Of a DNA stretch of 12,071 nt, positions 1-8,650 are shown piece after piece. Each line of letters begins with the position of its first letter. The stretch's first letter is position 1. The DNA lies in NCBI GenBank assembly GCA_902984215.1, contig CADWAF010000390.1, positions 1 through 12,071 of the forward strand. The letters run 5' to 3'. The DNA is from Willaertia magna. Taxonomy: Eukaryota; Heterolobosea; Eutetramitea; Acrasida; Naegleriidae. The notes under the pieces were generated by a model. The model was given only the letters and a program-made list of their open reading frames with translations, was not told where the DNA came from and searched no databases. Made by a program: the position numbers and the translations under genes.

Positions 1-411
1 AGTTTGATTTGGTTTTGTTTCCATAGGACCACTATATTTAGTTGCAATAACCAAATCATTTCTATTAATGTTATGTTTTTTAATTAAATTACCAATCATT
101 GTTTCAGATTGACCAAGTGAATAGAAATTTGCAGTGTCAATAAAATTACCACCACGTTGAATATAATCTAAAAAGATTTTTTCTTGTTCTTCATCTTTAC
201 CACCAATTCCCTTGTTTTCAATTTAATATTGAAATTAATCCAAAAGACTGTCAAATAAGATACTTACAAAACCATCACTATAAATTGGATTGTAGCCAAA
301 GTGAACAGCACCTAAACCGATTGGAAAAACTCTCAAACCTGAACTTTTACTTAAAATTCTGTAGGTTGGAATGTTGGAAGTGTTATTATTATCAGTATTT
401 GTTTGTGACAT
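1..411 (-). CDS. Aldo-keto reductase, N-terminal part, spliced, runs off the window
   Basis: Two exons (411-268 and 210-1) encode 118 residues of an NAD(P)H-dependent aldo-keto reductase, a cytosolic (beta/alpha)8-barrel enzyme that reduces aldehydes and ketones. The N-terminal strand (RILSKSSGLRVFPIGLGAVHFG) leads to the family signature GGNFIDTANFYSLGQSE. The usual catalytic Asp (D73) and Tyr (Y78) are there, and the catalytic Lys is K106 in IATKYSG. The catalytic His and the cofactor-binding C-terminal half lie beyond position 1. The start is the ATG at 409-411, the only sensible one before the barrel. All Gln codons are CAA and no stop interrupts either exon, so this gene looks intact, unlike most neighbours. 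The family is clear; the substrate cannot be told. It resembles the aryl-alcohol dehydrogenase-like reductases. Confidence 0.88.
211..267 (-). other. 57-nt GT-AG intron in the aldo-keto reductase gene
   Basis: On the minus strand the intron begins GTAAGT at 267 and ends in AG at 211. Removing it joins codon 48 (Phe) directly to GIGGKDEEQ, which restores the normal spacing of the family. Left in, it would add 19 residues with two TAA codons. Its length is a multiple of three and it holds no in-frame TGA, so under a code with UAA/UAG as Gln it would go unnoticed as an insertion. Confidence 0.82.
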
Positions 412-617
412 TTGCTTTAATTTTTAATGAATTTGTTGTTGAATTTGCGCAAAGAAACTATTGAAGGTTATTTAAAATTATCCTTGCAATGTAAATGTTA
501 GTTATAAAACCACCCGTTGTTTATTTTTGTCACACATTTATATAATTTCTTTGAATTGTTATCGGCAGTGGAATTATTGTTAAACCTAAAAGTTTTAAAT
601 TAATGTTATAATTTAAA
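412..617. promoter_or_regulatory. Intergenic gap: upstream of the reductase, downstream of the F-box gene
   Basis: This 206-nt AT-rich spacer must hold the promoter of the reductase (start at 411) and the 3' end signals of the F-box gene (stop at 618). Both genes run leftwards. No specific promoter or polyadenylation motif stands out against the AT-rich background. Confidence 0.35.
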
Positions 618-1771
618 TTAATTAAAATATTTTTGTTCAATAAAGCAATAATTATCCTTAAAGTATTGCAATAAATATTCCTTATTTTTAATCTTTCCTT
701 TTACACCTTTCTGACTACCTGTTAATAATAAATATAATTTTTCAATCTTTTCCACATCACTATTTAAAACAATTTTACAATAACTATCCAAAATATTAAA
801 ATCATTTGTAATAGGGTTATCTAATTCATTTTGTAATATATGAATGGCGTTATTTAATGGTTTTTTGTTAAATGACATTAAATAAAGGGCGGTTTCTTTT
901 TTTGTTTTTAAATTTCCTTCTTTTGTAGTTAAAACATGTTGTAATGCTTTTTCAATAAAATAATCGCTTACAACAAATGTACTGTAAAAATATTTATTTA
1001 TTAATTTCTTTAATTCAGTAAACGTTAAATTAGGTTGAGTAATTAATAAATAAAAAATATTAAAAGAATAATTATGAGCATTTTTCATAATATTACAAAA
1101 AGTATCAAAAGAATATAATTTATTTTGTAAATATTTTTCTAACATTGCATTATTATATTTTGGTTTAAAATTTTTTAAAAAATATTCAATATTTTTTAAT
1201 TTATCTCCATTATTAGAAATATATTCAAAAAATAAATTATATAATTTTTCAAATCTATCATCCAATGTATTGTAACGATTTATTTCTTTAACAATATCTG
1301 TATTTAATAAACATTTAGATAATTTTAAAAATTTATTTAATAATAAATTAATTGCGTTAAAAACTTCTTTTTGTTTTGTTTCAGAATTAAATTTTATTAT
1401 AAATTTACAATCTTCATTGTCGTCAACACAAGGTTTTGTAAAGAGTTTGTAACGAAACAAATATTATAATTTTTATCATAATCTTTTAAGTATGAAAATA
1501 AAATATTAAATAATTTATTCCAATTCAATGAACAGTTTTTTCCTCGTGGAAAATATTGATCTATAATAAATTGATAATTATTTAATTCTTTCTTAATAAA
1601 ATTATTTAATAATTGTTTACGAAGTAACTTTGATTTTAATTCTTTGTTATTAGTTAATTGATTATTTCATTCTTTACAAACTAATAGAAAGGAAGACATG
1701 TTACGGAGCTCTAAATATTCAATAATTAAAAATAAAATATCATCGTTTAATGTCAAGTCTTGTCTTTTCAT
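618..1771 (-). pseudogene. F-box protein gene with an in-frame TGA and a frame change
   Basis: The minus-strand frame opens at the ATG at 1769-1771 with an F-box: LTLNDDILFLIIEYL, then LRNMSSFLLVCKE. F-box proteins recruit substrates to SCF ubiquitin ligases through SKP1. A TGA at 1667-1669 falls exactly where F-boxes usually have Trp (VCKE-stop-NNQL), which one G-to-A change of TGG would give. The frame runs on without TAA/TAG to about 1480. Coding then continues in another frame from about 1475 to the TAA at 618-620 for about 280 residues (for example SFDTFCNIMKNAHNY), rich in Asn, Lys and Leu, probably helical. Every Gln codon in both parts is CAA or CAG. No GT-AG intron at the junction explains the frame change, so it is an indel or a sequencing error. 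The F-box call is good; the partner-binding part is unrecognised. Confidence 0.68.
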
Positions 1772-1860
1772 TTTTTTTGGACTTGGATTGGGGGCTTCAA
1801 AAAAATGACAAAACAAAAAAACCAGCAAGGACTAGTAAGAAATAGAAACAGCTTAATAAT

Positions 1861-2897
1861 GCTGTGTCAAATAATACAAATAACAGTGTAGGAGGAGAAG
1901 ATGAGAAAAAGAAAAATGTTTACAAAAATCTAAACAAAGCCTTTAGAGTCATTGTAATATTTAAGAATAATAAAGAATTTACTAATGAGGAAATAATGAA
2001 AACTCTTAAATTAAGTAATACTGGAGTTGGTTTTATTTCTTAATTAAATAAAGAAATTGGAGGTGCGGTAATTTATTTTAGATGTAGATACACTGCAGAA
2101 ATGACTTTTAAGTATTTTAGAAATGAATTTTATGTTATGTTATAATCTAAAATTACAAAAATAAAATATCAAGTTAAATTAACTATTAACAATAAAGTTA
2201 TCTGTAAAGTTATTAAATATTTTAACAATTAACAAAATCCAGTATTAAGCATGAACTTTGTATTAAACATTAAATTTTAGGCCATTAGATTAGAAAATAT
2301 ATTTATGGCTGAAATTAATACGGATATATTAAAATATTTAAAAGTCTTTAATTTCAATAGAACTACTATTAAACTTAAAGTTCCAAAAGAGATTTCTAAT
2401 GAATATATTACAAAAGTTGTAAAAAAAAATTGAGACATTGATGGTAAAGTTAGTAATAAATATAACTTTACAATGTTTTTTATTGTATACAGAATAAATT
2501 TAATGATAAAATATCTAAAAGTTTTTACATTAGTTTAAATTAAATTGTAAACTATAGTTAGTATAGTAAATAAAAATATCTAAAAACTAAAAATAAAAAG
2601 AAATCATTAAATAAAATAGAATACACTGTCACAAAAGTTAACATTATTACTAAAACATTAGAAACTATTCAAATTAAAATTAACTTAATCAACAATGTGG
2701 ATTTTAATGAATAGAATAATGTTAAACATGTTATTAATAGTATTAAAAAAAAATATAATATCATTAAACTATAACTAAACAATTTAGAATTATCTAATAA
2801 TTATGTTAACAGTAAAGTTGATAAATATCTTAAAAGTAATACAGAAAAACAAGTTCTTAGAAAGTTATTTAATAACTTTGCATTTTGTTTTAAATAA
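1861..2897 (+). pseudogene. LINE ORF1 remnant (basic, RNA-binding type protein expected)
   Basis: The frame is readable from about 1861 (SNNTNNSVGGEDEKKKN), through a segment that could be an RRM-like fold (FRVIVIFKNNKEFT...VGFIS), to about 2550. It then changes frame and continues as a Lys/Asn-rich stretch likely to be helical (TLETIQIKINLINN) to a double TAA at 2895-2900. LINE ORF1 proteins bind element RNA; that role is inferred from position and composition, not from a decisive motif. In-frame TAA/TAG occur many times and one TGA (2431-2433) sits at a possible Trp. The start codon is not certain. The double TAA, 15 nt before the ORF2 ATG, looks like a real end and suggests TAA terminates in this genome. 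Confidence 0.6.
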
Positions 2898-2914
2898 TAA
2901 TTTATCAAATTGGA

Positions 2915-4990
2915 ATGGCTAGTATAAATTTATTTAATTTATTTCTTATTAAAAAAAAGTATTATCTTAGATAATATCTCTAAATTTTATCATAAGGTAA
3001 TAAATATATAAGAAACTTATTGGGATGAAAAAAAAGATTAGTATAAAGTTAGTTATTTACAAAAGTTTATTGGACAATGTAATGTTTTTAATGGTTTTAA
3101 AAACATTAATGATCATTATAATAGAGTACTAATTATTTTCAAACTTTATAAATCATAGCAAGTAGTATAGTTTCAAAAAATCATTAAAAGAAGACTTATA
3201 AACTTAATTTATAATCACCCTGTTATAAATGTATTAAATATTATTAATTAGTATAAATATTTAAATATTAATGACATTAACTTCACTTATCTGTTTAATC
3301 ATGTAGAGTCTATTATTTTATATGCTTTAATATATAAAGAATGTGTAATCATATTAGGTGTTTTTAATATGATTATAGTTAAAAATATTAAAGTTAACAT
3401 AAATAGTCAAGATAAAACATTAGAATCATAAATTAATAGATTATAATTACATGATTTACTTTTTAGTAATCTTAAACTTATCTTTTAAGCAACATAATAG
3501 TTTTTATGCTTATACTAATTCTTGCTCAAATTATATTATTAATAACTAAACTAACTAGTCTTAACTTAATATAAAAGAATAACAGTGAACTTTTCTATTA
3601 CTTTTAATGATAACAATAAATGGAATAGTAATTTTGTAAAGTTTTAAATAAAAAACTATTATGAATAATCAAGTAGTGCACTTTAGCAATATGTTTAACA
3701 TATTTTTTGGAGATACTACTATAAATTTAGATAACATTACTAATAAACTTTTAGTTAACTAGAAACTTTAAGAAGTAACAAGTAAAAATGTTAAATTTTT
3801 TACAATAAATTTAAACAACTCAATGCAAAGTTAAAATAATATATCAGTAGTATTATTAAAGAATTTAAATAATATTGCTTATGACTTTTTAGCAAAGTTT
3901 TTTAATGAATAGATTAATGAGTTACTTACTTTTACTATTAGATTGTAAAGTTGGTCTACTGTTATTTTTATTTAAAGTTATAATTCTCAAAGAATTTAAG
4001 GATTTTAGATTAATAGTAGTTTTTCCTACAATTTATCGTCTTTATTCTACTATTATTAACAACTAATTAATAGATGCTACTGATAATTATAAAATAGTTC
4101 ATGATTGTCAAAGAAAATTTTGTAAAAAAGCTTCTACATTAGATTATTTAATGGTTATAAAAACAATAATAGAAAACCAACTCAACAACAATAAAGGAGT
4201 ATTTTTAACTACTTTGGATATTAAGAATGCATATAAGTCTATTCTGTATAACAAATTTGAAGATATTTTTTAAACATCTTAGAGTTCAAAAAATATCTAT
4301 TAAGGCTATTACTAATATGATATTTAACTAAAGTATTGAAATTTTATCTAAAAGTAAACTGTTTAAATATTTTAATGTTAAGTTAAGAGTTCTACAAAAG
4401 GATCTATTTAGTCCTTTGTTATTTAATATTTACTTTAATAGTCTCACAAGTAAATTAGAGAATTTTAGAGGAGTTACAATTTGTGGTATTAAAATTGTTC
4501 TACTAAAGTATGTAAATAATATTATAGTTATATGTGAGCGTTATCAAAATATAAATAAGATTTTAAAGAACTTATATAATTTAACTTTATAACTAGAAAT
4601 ACATTTTGCACTAAATAAGTGTATAACTTAGAATAGAATCTCATTTAATTATAAGTCTAAAGCTATAATAGATTTTTTACAAATATAAATTTTATTATCT
4701 TTGTTAAGAAATAAACTGAATTTTTACTACAAAATATAGATCTAATTTCTTTATTTTGTAAAATCATTATGGGACTAATTTTATCATGTTTTGAGTAATG
4801 TAAATAAGGAAAAATTTCATAAAATTTAATTTTTTTTCTATTAATCCATAAACTGGAAAAAAAAAATTATTTGATAACAAAAAATCATTAAAAAAAATGC
4901 AGAAAAAAATTGTCAACAAATTATTATAGTCTAAGAAATATTAAGTGCCTGTCATTATAATAATTGTAAAGTCATTAATTTGAATTAAAT
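2915..4990 (+). pseudogene. LINE ORF2 remnant: AP endonuclease then reverse transcriptase
   Basis: ORF2 nicks target DNA and primes reverse transcription there. It opens MASINLFNLFLIKKKYYL at 2915. Endonuclease landmarks follow: the Gln-Glu-Thr motif at 3009-3017 (Gln codon is TAA; INIQETYW), YNRVLIIF, the ILGVFNM block (3357; usual GDFN, Asp changed to Val), LHDLLFSN, and a tail ending NDNNKWNSNF near 3630. Reverse transcriptase landmarks: FRLIVVFPTIYRLYS near 4004 (usually RPI), CQRKFCKKASTLDYL, LTTLDIKNAYKS near 4214 with the motif A Asp kept, LQKDLFSPLLFNIYF (usually QGD), and KYVNNIIV at 4506-4529 where the catalytic A/V-D-D has become V-N-N. Frame changes occur near 3000, 3500, 3650, 3990 and 4270. 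The C-terminal part after 4690 is poorly defined. Domain identity is secure; the enzyme is dead. Confidence 0.85.
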
Positions 4991-5109
4991 TCTTCTTATG
5001 ATTACCAGTTTGATTTGGTTTTATTATAGTTTAATTATAAACACCAGTTTAAAAGAATTTATGCAATGTTGTCATATATTTAAATTCTAACATTATAAAA
5101 TTATTTTAT
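4991..5109. other. AT-rich spacer between the LINE and the F-box gene fragment
   Basis: No coding frame is convincing here. A 16-nt stretch at 5007-5022 equals the first 16 nt of the window, which lie in the reductase coding sequence. Alone this could be chance in such AT-rich DNA. It lies on the same side of an F-box gene 3' end as the reductase does at the left of the window. Confidence 0.4.
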
Positions 5110-5340
5110 ATTTTTGTCTAATAAAGAAATAATTATCTTCAAAGTATTACAATAAAAAGCTCTTTTCAAATGTTTTGTGTACATTTAAATTACTTGGTAA
5201 ATATGGTTGTGTTATTAATAAATTAAAAATTTATCAAAAGAATATAATTGATATTCTAATATTTTTTTAATTTCGCATAAATATTAGTTTAAAAAAATAT
5301 TCATGTGGATTGCAGTGTTATAATTTTTTTATTTACAATA
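5110..5340 (-). pseudogene. Internally deleted, decayed copy of the 618-1771 gene 3' region
   Basis: The minus strand at 5117-5158 matches the end of the gene at 618-1771: FLL-stop-YFEDNYFFIRQKY against YLLQYFKDNYCFIEQKY. Here the Gln codon (CAA at 666-668) is TAA (5147-5149). A second match, at about 5232-5310, resembles 1102-1190 (EYFFK then KKY against EYFLKN and LEKYLQNKLYSF). About 350 nt of the parent is missing in between, and frames are broken. This is a non-functional duplicate in the same orientation as its parent. Its presence shows the F-box gene family is repeated locally. Confidence 0.62.
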
Positions 5341-5607
5341 AAGATATAAATACACTTCAAAATTAGAAAGCAAGCATTGAAATATTAATAATTGCAAGTT
5401 TTTTTTTAAATAATTTTAAAGCTTTTTTGTTGTGCAATATTAATTACTCTAAACTACATTTTTCAAAAAATGAATTTTTAATATTATCAAAGAACTTACT
5501 TATTAATTATTTTCAAAATAAAATATAATTATGAATAAAATAATGGTCTTAAAATGTTTATTTATAAAGCTGATTTTTTAGCACAATTTGTTTTTTAGTA
5601 TAATTTG
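5341..5607. other. AT-rich stretch with no recognisable gene
   Basis: Both strands are dense in stops and homopolymer runs. It may contain further decayed sequence of the 5110-5340 copy, but no segment could be aligned by eye with confidence. Confidence 0.4.
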
Positions 5608-5928
5608 TTAAAAGAACTCAAACAAAAAAGAAATATCTGTCACTTTATTTTGTAAACTACAATCAATTAATTTACCTTTAAATAATTTAATTTCCTTACA
5701 ACCACCAATATCTTCTTCATTATTAATTAAATAGTCACTATAAACAAAAATACCATTGCCAGGTAACACTGTTAAATATCTTAAATCTATGTAACAATCT
5801 TTAAAACTATTCGTAACGGTAAAATTTAAATTATAATAATCTCCTTCATAACATTTAGCGTTATCAATAACCAAATATATAGTAAACGAATTAATATATA
5901 AAGAATAAATGTTATTAATCTTAGGATT
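5608..5928 (-). CDS. Unrecognised open frame, 106 codons, no ATG, probable terminal exon
   Basis: The frame runs from a TAG at 5929-5931 to a TAA at 5608-5610 with no internal stop. It has richer codon use than its surroundings and four Cys (for example IDNAKCYEGDYYN, FKDCYIDLRYL, DIGGCKEIKLF). There is no ATG in the frame. The minus strand reads TCTTAG just before codon one, a possible 3' splice site, so this may be the last exon of a gene whose upstream exons are lost or lie in the damaged area to the right. The only Gln codon is CAA. The mix of Asn, Tyr, Asp and beta-type residues suggests a small beta-rich domain, but no family is recognised. Confidence 0.45.
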   Translation of the reverse strand, partial: NPKINNIYSLYINSFTIYLVIDNAKCYEGDYYNLNFTVTNSFKDCYIDLRYLTVLPGNGIFVYSDYLINNEEDIGGCKEIKLFKGKLIDCSLQNKVTDISFLFEFF

Positions 5929-5936
5929 CTAAGATT
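5917..5936. repeat. 8-bp perfect inverted repeat with a 4-nt loop
   Basis: AATCTTAG, loop GATT, CTAAGATT. It overlaps the upstream edge of the 5608-5928 open frame, including the TAG that bounds it. Its function is unknown; it could be chance or a transposon footprint. Confidence 0.5.
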
Positions 5937-5955
5937 GTAAAAGTTGATATGAATA

Positions 5956-6000
5956 AAAAAAAGCCTTATAGATTTCAAAATTTTAATTTTTTTAAAATCA
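5956..6000. repeat. Interspersed AT-rich repeat containing AGCCTTATAG, copy 1
   Basis: This stretch of about 44 nt resembles 10139-10182 (A-run, AGCCTTATAG, then T/A runs), with roughly four fifths of bases matching by eye. A shorter inverted match (CTATAAGG followed by T-run) is at 11591-11603. Each copy has an AATATTAATATT tract 60-175 nt away. These may be ends of a small non-autonomous element or shared 3' flanks of duplicated genes. Confidence 0.4.
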
Positions 6001-6104
6001 CGATTTTGGCAAACTGTAAATTTGAAATTTTTTAAATTTTAAAAACGCGGTAAAATTTTAAAAAATAAGATTCATTTAATATTAATCAAAATTTAATATT
6101 AATA

Positions 6105-6329
6105 TCAAATAAAAAATTTAACAAATAATTTAATATGATTTCTACCACTTGACATTTTAATAATTTTATTTTGACTTTCCGAAAAGGGTTTTTGATGATT
6201 TAATGGATTTGTTAAATTTTTAATGTGAAATGTTCCAAAAGTGTAATTTGATTTTTACATAAATGATTCATTAAGATTATACATATAATTTTCAAATCCG
6301 ATACCAATCTTTAGTATTTGTTGTTGTAT
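6105..6329 (-). pseudogene. Mutated copy of the small unknown gene at 11880
   Basis: This is the minus-strand counterpart of the gene starting at 11880. The start ATG has become ATA (6327-6329) and MQKP has become M-stop-KS with TAA at 6255-6257 against CAA at 11955-11957. The frame then runs through KMSSGRNHIKLFVKFFI to a TGA at 6105-6107, showing how the other copy probably continues past the window edge. All substitutions relative to 11880-12071 are G/C to A/T. The product is unknown. With start and frame lost, this copy cannot make the protein. Confidence 0.72.
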
Positions 6330-6592
6330 TTTTTTTTAGTTGGTGCGTTGTTGTGTTAAAAAAGATTTTGTAAAATTATGTTATAAAATTTATTAATTAC
6401 ATAACAAATATTATTTAAATATTAGTAAATTTGATCTTGTCTAACAATTTCTTGTAGAAAACCTTCACACTGATATAAAACTTTAGCAATCAATAGATGA
6501 TTATTTTTCAATAATTGTTTCACACTTTTTTCCTTATTATCACATTATTCACATAATGAAATACCCAAATCTTTAATTAAATAATAAACTAA
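6141..6592 (-). repeat. Inverted duplication, left copy (partner 11640-12071)
   Basis: The reverse complement aligns to 11640-12071 over the ankyrin-like C-terminus, a diverged linker, and the small unknown gene. The part farthest into the small gene (6141-6211) is identical. The linker carries indels and the ankyrin end more differences. Because the right copy is cut by the window edge, the duplication probably extends further beyond 6141. Confidence 0.88.
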
Positions 6593-7348
6593 ATTTGCTT
6601 TTGTTTCTTCTAATTTACAACAAGTATGTAATAAACCTTCACTATTATTATTTTTAGTATATAATAATTTTGGAACTTTTTCGGTGGTTTTTAGAGTTAA
6701 AAGATTTTCAATATTTTGATTAAAACAAATTAATAATTGACAAATATTATTTCCTTTATAATTAATAGATAATAATTCTTCTAGAGTAAACAATTCAATA
6801 AATTCTAATAATATAAATGGTTCAAATCTAAATAAATTTAATAATAAAAGTAATTCCATTAAATTACATAAAACATCCAAACAATAAATTGATTGTAATA
6901 AAATCTTTTTTAAAATATCTTTACCATGACGTTGATATAAAGTATATAAGAAATATTCTATAAAATTTTTATCATTTAATTTTAAGACAACATATTGAGC
7001 AATCTCAATAATAATGTCTTTCTTATCTAAAAGCAAGGAATTTACTAGTATTAGAAGAATTTCTAATAACCGTACTGCTTTATATAATTGAAGAATTTCA
7101 ATAATTTGATTTTCATAATTGTAACCATATTTAGTTAAACATAAATAAATATTTACAATTAAACCTTATTATGTTCCATAAAATATTCTACTACCTTGAT
7201 ATTCATTAGCTAAATATATTAAATATTGAATTAAACATAAATTATTTGGTTCTTCTAAAGAAAATGATCGAAAAGAAAAGTTTTCAACTAAAAAGTAATT
7301 GTTTTTAATCTAATATTCTAATAACCACTTTTTCATACTTAAATCCAT
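6422..7348 (-). pseudogene. Ankyrin-like repeat protein, interrupted by TAG/TAA codons
   Basis: From the ATG at 7346-7348 (MDLSMKKWLLEY) the frame continues to a TAA at 6422-6424 (RQDQIY-stop), about 308 codons. It is interrupted by TAG near 7310, a TAA pair near 7168, and TAA at 6545-6547. The last replaces a Gln that is CAG at 11688-11690 in the other copy (CE-Q-CDNK). The C-terminal third has ankyrin-like helix pairs: GLLHTCCKLEE, NLVYYLIKDLGISLCE, KSVKQLLKNNH, LIAKVLYQ. Such repeats usually bind proteins. The N-terminal part is Leu/Ile-rich helix. The frame also reads upstream of 7348 (DIVYIQPFS), so it may once have been fused to the leucine-rich gene to its right. Repeat match is weak, so the ankyrin label is tentative. 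Confidence 0.62.
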
Positions 7349-7365
7349 TATTCTTTTACCATTGA

Positions 7366-8193
7366 TTACAATATAACTATAAACACTGTTATTATTATTT
7401 GAAAATGGTTGTATATAGACAATATCAGTAATGTACAATCAATATTTAAACAAGCTTGTTGAAATGTTAAATGTAATGCTTCATTTTTTAAAACTTTTTC
7501 CAAATTTCTATATCCCTCATCATACAATAGAAAAATATTAACTCTTTCTAAATTATCGAATTATTTCAGTTGTGGCGATTGTATAGTTGATGAAATAAAA
7601 CTAAAGTTATTGTTATGCATAAAGATTAAATTTACTTTTTTCACATTTGGTAAACTATTTATAAAATTTACTATATGACCAAAGAAGCTGTAATTAAAAC
7701 TTTTTGAATAATTAATAAAAGTAATGGTAGTTAAATTCTTTAAGCAATCAAACAATAATTTTAAATTACTTTTTAAAGAATAATCATTGAATATTGTACA
7801 ATTAAATTGTAAACTTTTAATGGTTTCATTATCATCAATATATTCAACTAAATATAATTTCGTTGGCATATTAGATGAATAATGATCAGTTTTATTATAA
7901 ATTAATTGATTGGCTGTTTTGATGTTTGTAAAATATGCAAAATGTTGTTCTTCTAAAGCTTTTTCATTTTGATTAGTACTCATTGGTGTTCTTAAATTAA
8001 TTGATTGTGGCATTGTATTTTCATTCTTGATCTGTGATTTTATTTTATCTACTTTAAAATTTTTAGATAATTGTTATTCTAATTGACTTAAATTATTTTC
8101 TAAAAGTTTAAAAATATCAACAGAAGAAATGTCAATTAGTTAATAATTCTTCTTCTTTTTCTTACGTTTTATTTTCAATAAGTGATTTATTTT
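7366..8193 (-). pseudogene. Leucine-rich-repeat-like protein with in-frame TAA codons
   Basis: The minus-strand frame is bounded by TGA at 8191-8193. It reads NYQLIDISSVDIFKLLENN, SQIKNENTMPQSINLRT (an ATG at 8011-8013), then irregular leucine-rich segments: NLKLLFDCLKNLTTITFIN, NFINSLPNVKKVNLIF, QLK-stop-FDNLERVNIFLL, NLEKVLKNEALHL. TAA interrupts at three places (near 8140, near 8074, and 7561-7563), each where Gln fits. After about 7440 coding quality drops; it ends with TAA at 7366-7368, 18 nt before the next ATG at 7348. Leucine-rich domains of this kind follow F-boxes in many eukaryotes, and an F-box gene lies just upstream on the same strand, so the pair could be one gene split by decay. 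An MLK start at 8200 would be followed at once by the TGA. Confidence 0.62.
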
Positions 8194-8202
8194 TCATTTC
8201 AA

Positions 8203-8650
8203 CATTACTATCCCCAGTAAAACTTATTATTGGTATTTAGTAGCTCTAAAGGTATTACTACTAAAACTAAAAGTAGTTACTGTGCTAATTGTTCTAAAAA
8301 AACTTGTTGTTAAATATTATTGTTGAAATATATTGTCATTTTGTAGAAAAGAATTTTTTTTCTGAAAAATGCAGTAAAAAATATTCTAGAAAAATATTCC
8401 CTATGGTCAATAAGAACTTTATTTAATTATTATTTAAAAGTACATAGCCAAAACATTTCTAACAATGTAATTAACCACTTTTTCAACTTGCTTTGTAATC
8501 AATCTGTTTTTTACAACTAATCAATACCACAAAACTAAATCCCTCCAAAACTTTTACATAATAACGTTGAAAAATAAAATTCGTAGCAAAAAATTACTTT
8601 AGTAAAAATTTCCTCTTTTTTAAAAATGAGGCTAGTGAAAAAATTTTTTA
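8203..8650 (-). other. Gap between F-box and leucine-rich genes, with traces of coding sequence
   Basis: Nothing intact is seen. On the minus strand a frame at about 8640-8380 reads FATNFIFQRYYVKVLEG, then a Cys/Trp-containing stretch (LHC-stop-KCFGYVL) with several TAA/TAG and one TGA. It could be a decayed zinc-binding fragment, but no family can be assigned. The 8203-8340 part is Ser/Thr-like low complexity with many stops. Confidence 0.35.

Larger units (their letters stand above)
1780..4990 (+). mobile_element. Decayed two-ORF non-LTR retrotransposon (LINE, endonuclease plus reverse transcriptase type)
   Basis: About 3.2 kb on the plus strand has LINE organisation: ORF1 to a TAA TAA at 2895-2900, then ORF2 from an ATG at 2915 with an endonuclease followed by a reverse transcriptase. 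No RNase H domain, long terminal repeats, clear poly-A tail or target-site duplication were found, so the ends are approximate. The 5' end lies within some 15 nt of the divergent F-box gene start (1771). The element is full of in-frame TAA and TAG at plausible Gln positions, several frame changes, and one TGA at 2431. Catalytic residues are changed too. It is almost certainly immobile. Frames stay readable for hundreds of bases between lesions, so the damage is mainly point transitions rather than old random decay. Confidence 0.82.

Noticed and set aside
1806..1900. An ATG at 1806-1808 as the start of LINE ORF1
   Set aside because: The ATG frame soon meets TAG, and register with the frame used downstream could not be established, so no start is claimed.
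4930..4975. A Cys-His zinc knuckle at the LINE C-terminus
   Set aside because: A Cys-His-Cys-like stretch (SACHYNNC) appears in one frame but another frame reads equally well, and the surrounding frame is broken.
5007..5022. A piece of a second aldo-keto reductase gene
   Set aside because: Sixteen identical bases to the start of the window are within chance for AT-rich DNA over all pairs, and no similarity continues on either side.
2155..5080. A mitochondrial or bacterial origin because of the extreme AT content
   Set aside because: GT-AG introns, F-box, RCC1-like and ubiquitin-like sequences and a LINE with an AP-type endonuclease indicate nuclear eukaryotic DNA.
8380..8640. A zinc-finger transposase fragment on the minus strand
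   Set aside because: A Cys/His/Trp pattern is suggestive but the frame has several TAA/TAG and a TGA, and no family motif could be fixed.
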